A stretch of 64,000 bases of DNA from Epiperipatus broadwayi (taxonomy: Eukaryota > Onychophora > Udeonychophora > Euonychophora > Peripatidae), in assembly GCA_028023455.1 (NCBI GenBank), contig JAQFVV010012396.1, positions 6,362,085 to 6,426,084 on the forward strand, written 5' to 3'. Made by a program: the position numbers and the translations under genes. Each line of letters opens with the position of its first letter. The stretch's first letter is position 1. Positions 59,574 to 64,000 of this stretch are shown one piece after another. Below the pieces are notes generated by a model. It did not search any database, was not told where the DNA came from, and saw nothing but the letters and a program-made list of their open reading frames with translations.

Positions 59574-59687
59574 TTTTTTTTTTTTTTTAAGTGTCATAGC
59601 ATTGGCCGGGACGTGAACCCGCAACCCGGACAACTGCCTGCTAGTGCAAGGCAGTCACACTGACCTCTCGTCCACCAATGCAAGACA
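59574..59687 (-). mobile_element. tRNA-derived SINE, copy 2
   Basis: Minus-strand copy of the SINE at 54094 with a poly-T (A tail) at the left. Flanked by TTCATTATCATAGTT at 59561-59575 and 59688-59702, a 15-bp target-site duplication. A and B boxes correspond to TGGACGAGAGG and GGGTTCACGTCCC on the minus strand. Confidence 0.9.
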
Positions 59688-59702
59688 TTCATTATCATAG
59701 TT

Positions 59703-60845
59703 AACACAGAGAAATTATCATGGACATGTTGGTCTCATGCTGACCAGATCCTGTATTAATCTAATATGATATAAAAATATGAGCAAGAGAAAGATTTAGT
59801 TACAATGATATATAAAAAAAAGATAACATTGTTTTTTTTTAAATCTATCAGTGAAGCTCATGAAAAATAATTTTAACTTTGAATTTGATTTCTGTATGTA
59901 AAATGATGGACATTATTTCTCCAGATATTAAATGAACTGTGCAGACAAAAACAGAAAATCTTGATTATTTTTTCAATGGGTGTTTGAAAAATAAAATAAT
60001 TACTAAATTGTTGAAGAAATGGGATCAAGAACTCATAGCTGTAAGTTGTTAGTTATTACATAGGTTCAATTGTTTAATAAAATCTGTTCCAAAATTTTAA
60101 TATTAAAGGAGAATTCATATTTTGGTGTCTATAGAGATTATTTTCCATAATGAATAACATGTAGCCAGAGATGAAATCGGTTTAAATAAAAAGACCATGA
60201 GAGGAATGGTAATTATAAAGCAAAATTATGCTGCAAAATATAAATCCTATAACAAGATTATAAAAATATAAAAATCTTTTACTAACCTTAGAATTAAATT
60301 TCTTATTATAAAGACATATACAAATTGTTTGTATTTTAATTTTGTAAATAAAATTTAAGGGAAAACTTGTATATAGTTTTTGGCACCAAGGAAAAATTAT
60401 CAGTTTAACTATATCCGATAGTCATCCAAGAAATGGTTTGTGTGATTTAGCATAAGAAATAAAAGTCTCTCGACTGAAATTCAATCATTACATGTCACAT
60501 TACCTACAAAGTTATTAATCATTGGATTTTTTTTTTTGCCTGTACAGTTTAGTGACGCAGAGCTGAAATTCCTTGAATCAAACTCAACTGTTAATCAAAC
60601 ACCACGTGACATTTTTGGGCAAAGAGCAGTTTAATAATATTTTTTTTATATCTAAAAATAAATAAAATCTGCAATTAGTTTTTATAAATTAACTCTATAA
60701 TTAAAATATATAAAAAAGCTTAATTTTTGCTAATTTCAACTACAAATTTTCTAAATTTATTCTATTTCTCCTTTTATTTGTTAATTAATTCGGAAGTACA
60801 GTAGAATAATAAATCCATTTTCAAATCCCAAGTCAAATTTTTATT
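59703..60845. other. AT-rich DNA, no gene seen
   Basis: No supportable feature. Confidence 0.5.
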
Positions 60846-60851
60846 TTTCTC

Positions 60852-60947
60852 ATGTGTGATAGCATCAGCCGAGAAGCGAACCCGTTATCCCGGGACAACT
60901 GCTTGTAAAGCAGATGTCGCTGACCTCTCGACCACCAATGCTTGACA
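60852..60947 (-). mobile_element. tRNA-derived SINE, copy 3 (diverged)
   Basis: Minus strand: TGGTCGAGAGGTCAGCG (A-box region) and GGGTTCGCTTCTCGG (B-box region). It differs from copies 1 and 2 in the middle (ATCTGCTTTACAAGCAGTTG instead of CTGCCTTGCACTAG.AGGCAG), where the hairpin is nevertheless kept. Possible target duplication GTCAAATT on both sides. Confidence 0.75.
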
Positions 60948-61985
60948 TGTCAAATTATTTTAAATTAGAATTTGAAGATAGATTCTTTTTTTTATTTATT
61001 TACAATTTTATAATACAGTATCTCACTTGACTTTAATACAATGCTTTCAATATTGTGTTTTGTTTTTATTTTTTTAAAAAAATCTTTGTTGAAGAAAAAC
61101 TGCAAAGTTCTGGCCTTACATTATTTTATTTATTATACCAAGGAAGGAAATAGAAATCTTTTATAGAGTTAATAAATTGAGACTGGATTAAACAAGAACA
61201 CAAGTAATATTTAAATAACGTGCTTAATTCCTTAATAACCGATTGTGCGTTTACAATAAGCAATAATTATACTACATTTTTCAAAGCTATTCATTCAACT
61301 TTAAAATCTTTACTTTTGAATAATATATATATATAAAGGAAAATCAAAAATAGATTATAAATAAAAAGTGGACAATTGTAATAGGAGTAACATGTTTTGA
61401 TATGGAACAATAGGTGACAGAACAATTCACTTTGATCACAACCTGATACCATTTATGCACATGTATTAGTAAATGATTTGAATAGTTAACTTGAGGAGTA
61501 CCAAATTCATTCTGATCTATAAACATATATTGCAAGCTTAATTAATGGATATTAGCTTCTGGGTGTGTGAGTGCAAATGTGATCTTCACTGATAAAGATG
61601 TACAGACACAAATTGATCTGGAGATTTGGATATACCTCTACTATGTAATGTCTCTGAAATAGTAAACAGAGTGAAGTAATACTCCTACTCAAGCACTGGA
61701 AGTAAACAGAGAAAATTATGTGATGTTTTGATGGCTGCTATGTTGTACATTTTTATAATCAACAATTTTTTGCAAAAGTTATTCATAAACGAATAATAAA
61801 TGAATGTTTCCTGTTTGTAGTAAAAATATACTTATTACATTAATCTATCCATATCTGAGTACAGATAAGGTAAGAGATATGCAGGTGGCTTAAACAATAA
61901 AGATTTATTTTTGAAAGATTGGTGAAATGAGAAATAAGTTTATCAAAGACCATGGAGATTATGTGTGGATATCTTTTTTAAGTTC
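60948..61985. other. AT-rich DNA, no gene seen
   Basis: No supportable feature. Confidence 0.5.
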
Positions 61986-61989
61986 ATTT

Positions 61990-64000
61990 ACATTTTATAA
62001 TCATAAGTAATCATCATCATCATCATCATCAACCATTATCAATCCACTGCAGGATGAAGGTCTCTCCAAGTTTAATCCATCTTCTTCGATCTTTAGCTTC
62101 TCTTTTCCACAACACCCCTGCACACTTTCTTATTTCATCCATCCATCTCACATGTGGTCTCTTTCTGGGTCTTTTACAATCTCTTGGAATCCAGTTTAAA
62201 ATTTCAATTGTCCATCTATTATCATTTCTTCTAGCAATATGTCCAGCCCAACTCCATTTCAATCTTTTAATTTTTTCAATAAGGTCAGTAACACCTGTTT
62301 GTTGTCTTACCCATACATTGCGTTTTCGATCTCTTCTTGTTACTCCCAACATACATCTCTCCATACTCCTTTGAGTGGTCTGAAGTCTCTGTATTGCTCT
62401 TCTATTAAGTGTCCAAGTCTCAGATCCATAAGTAAGAACTGGTAAAACACATTTGTTAAAAACCATCCTTTTCAAACACATAGGCATATTTCCTTTTAGT
62501 ATCAAGTTATTTCTACCAAAAGCACTTCAACCAAGTTTAATTCTATGATTAATTTCCTCCATTATGTTTCCATCTGTATTAATAATCTGACCAAGGTATT
62601 TGTAACTGTTAACTTCTTCTAATTCTTTATAATCAATCTTTATTTTCATATTTTGAGCAAATCGATTAAACATTACTTTAGTCTTTTTAACATTTATCTT
62701 TAGTCCTACTTTTCTACTTTCATCTGCTAACTCCTGCAATATTTCCTGCAGTTCTGAAGCATTATTTGCAAAAACAACTACATCATCTGCAAAATCTAAA
62801 TGACTTAAATACTCTCCATTTACTTTCATTCCTTTAGTTTCCCATTTTAATCCACAAAATACTTCTTGCAGCACTGCTGTAAAAAGTTTTGGTGATATGG
62901 AGTCACCTTGTCTTACACCTTTCTCAATGTTGATTTTTCCAGTATCATTATGTAATTTAATTGTTGCTGTTGCATTTTTATAAATATTCTTTAAAATATG
63001 ACAATAACCTGGATCTATACCTTGATGATCCAATGCTTTAATCACTGAAGAAATGTGTATAGAATCGAATGCCTTTTCATAATCTACAAATCCAAAACAT
63101 AATGACAACTCATATTCATTTGTCCTTTCTATGACTTTTCTCAATACCTGGATATGATCTATTGTACTAAAACCACTTTTAAATCCAGCTTGTTCTCTTG
63201 GTTGGTGGAAATCCAAAGTTCTCTGTAGACGAGTTGTAATTATCTTGGTAAAAATTTTATATAAAACTGATAAAAGGCTGATAGGTCTGTAATTTCTAAT
63301 ATCTTCTTTATCACCTTTTTTAAATATTAATATTATTACTGCATTCTTCCAATCTTCCAGTATATCTTTATCATTTAGACATTTGGTATATAACTTTGCT
63401 AAAATTGTTTCTATTTCTTCATCTGCTTCTTTTAATATATCAATTATAATTCCATCATTTCCTGGAGCCTTTCCTTTCTTCATACATTCAATTGCATATC
63501 TCACTTCTTCATTTAAAATTCTGGGCAATTCGGAAGATGTAATAGATATAGGAGGTACTTGTTCTTTATTACTATATAATTCTTGATAAAAATCTTCTAC
63601 CAATTTCATGATGTCATCTCTCTTTTTAGTAATAATTCCATCTTTTTTTCTTATTGCAGATATAAAATTTCCTACCAATACCAAAATGTTGTTTAACATT
63701 CTTGAGACTTTTATTTTCTTCTACAGCTTTCCTTGCTATTTCACAGTTATACTTTCTTATATCATTTTCAACTCTTTTCCATACCATTTTACAAAATTCG
63801 AGATATTCAATTCTTTTTAATATATCACTTTTGTATATCTTCATATTCCTTCTTTTCTTCATAAATTCTCTAGTCTCAGTAGAAATTTTATTAGTCAATT
63901 GCTGCTTTTTTCTACCAGCTATCTTTGTTGCAGTTTTTAAAAGTGTATCAGTTATTTTCATATTAATTTCATTCAAATCTGAATCATGTTCAAAATCTCC
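61990..64000 (-). mobile_element. RTE-type LINE, best copy, truncated by window edge
   Basis: Plus-strand reading begins with (CAT)n (62010-62030), the complement of the short (ATG)n tail characteristic of RTE/BovB-type LINEs, directly after the FILQWIDNG stop. Coding runs leftward on the minus strand from beyond 64000. The 5' part including the endonuclease lies outside the window. Other copies here: 7745, 10045, 47056, 52765. Confidence 0.9.
62029..63976 (-). pseudogene. RTE LINE reverse transcriptase (ORF2), partial
   Basis: Segment 63976-63626 carries the pre-RT region. The main RT frame is 63699-62527: GKAPGNDGI (early RT block), IILIFKKGDKEDIRNYRPISLLSV, LCFGFVDYEKAFDSI (first catalytic Asp), KGVRQGDSISPKLF, LDFADDVVVF (catalytic FADD), and VNSYKYLGQIIN. 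A single TGA follows HRIKLG; in the same frame 62505-62029 continues to YGSETWTLNRR, MLGVTRRDRKRNVWVRQQT, LKWSWAGHIARR and FILQWIDNG. The related copy at 52765 has Trp (TGG) at the stop position. A frameshift near 63700-63720 separates the N-terminal part. This element's protein nicks and copies RNA into the target site. Confidence 0.9.

Overview
This window is AT-rich DNA from an animal nuclear genome, almost certainly an invertebrate, and it is nearly all transposable-element sequence. I see no bacterial gene organisation, no rRNA, no standard tRNA gene and no confidently recognisable host protein-coding gene. The identifiable content is Penelope-like elements (PLEs), RTE-type LINEs, one long two-ORF LINE of L1/Tx1 type, a tRNA-derived SINE, a TA-flanked DNA transposon, fold-back hairpin elements and microsatellites. 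I cannot fix the species; AT-rich lineages such as cnidarians, flatworms, molluscs or arachnids would all fit.

Layout. 1-2.6 kb: unassigned AT-rich DNA with an old tandem duplication. 2.61-2.73 kb: fold-back hairpin. 2.84-5.77 kb: decayed PLE (family A, copy 1) with RT and GIY-YIG remnants between inverted terminal repeats. 7.5 kb: a well-formed hammerhead ribozyme motif. 7.9-10.0 kb: two PLE 3' ends facing each other (A2). 10.0-12.7 kb: decayed RTE LINE (minus). 12.8-14.7 kb: old repeat of roughly 360-bp period and a (TA)n tract. 15.3 and 16.4 kb: two more hammerhead-like motifs. 16.6-18.6 kb: unassigned block of more mixed composition. 20.1-20.7 kb: family B fold-back element. 23.2-25.0 kb: decayed LINE (minus). 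25.6-26.2 kb: TATA box and a weak exon candidate. 28.16-31.5 kb: PLE family C inserted, with a 16-bp target duplication, inside an older element bounded by ~400-bp direct repeats. 32.0-32.3, 35.5 and 36.25 kb: more hammerhead-like elements. 37.13-39.21 kb: DNA transposon with perfect 18-bp inverted ends, carrying two nested fold-backs. 39.55-44.9 kb: the best preserved autonomous element, an L1/Tx1-like LINE lying between AAT-type microsatellites. 45.7 kb: family B copy. 47.05-49.77 kb: second decayed RTE. 51.9 kb: family F fold-back with a hammerhead-like core. 52.8 kb: truncated RTE. 54.1, 59.6 and 60.9 kb: tRNA-derived SINEs. 55.5-56.1 kb: PLE A3. 57.1-57.96 kb: inverted pair of family B. 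58.4-58.6 kb: near-perfect hairpin. 62.0-64.0 kb: well-preserved RTE LINE (minus) running off the window.

The most notable theme is a CUGANGA - short stem - GAAA core, the hallmark of hammerhead ribozymes, found in at least seven unrelated-looking repeat families here. Several copies sit in mirror-image terminal repeats, and one family also has a tRNA-like Pol III promoter. Hammerhead motifs in PLE terminal repeats and in tRNA-promoted schistosome repeats are known; the diversity packed into one 64-kb window, the recurrent unpaired A next to stem II, and the tRNA-like plus hammerhead arrangement in a PLE terminus are worth testing.
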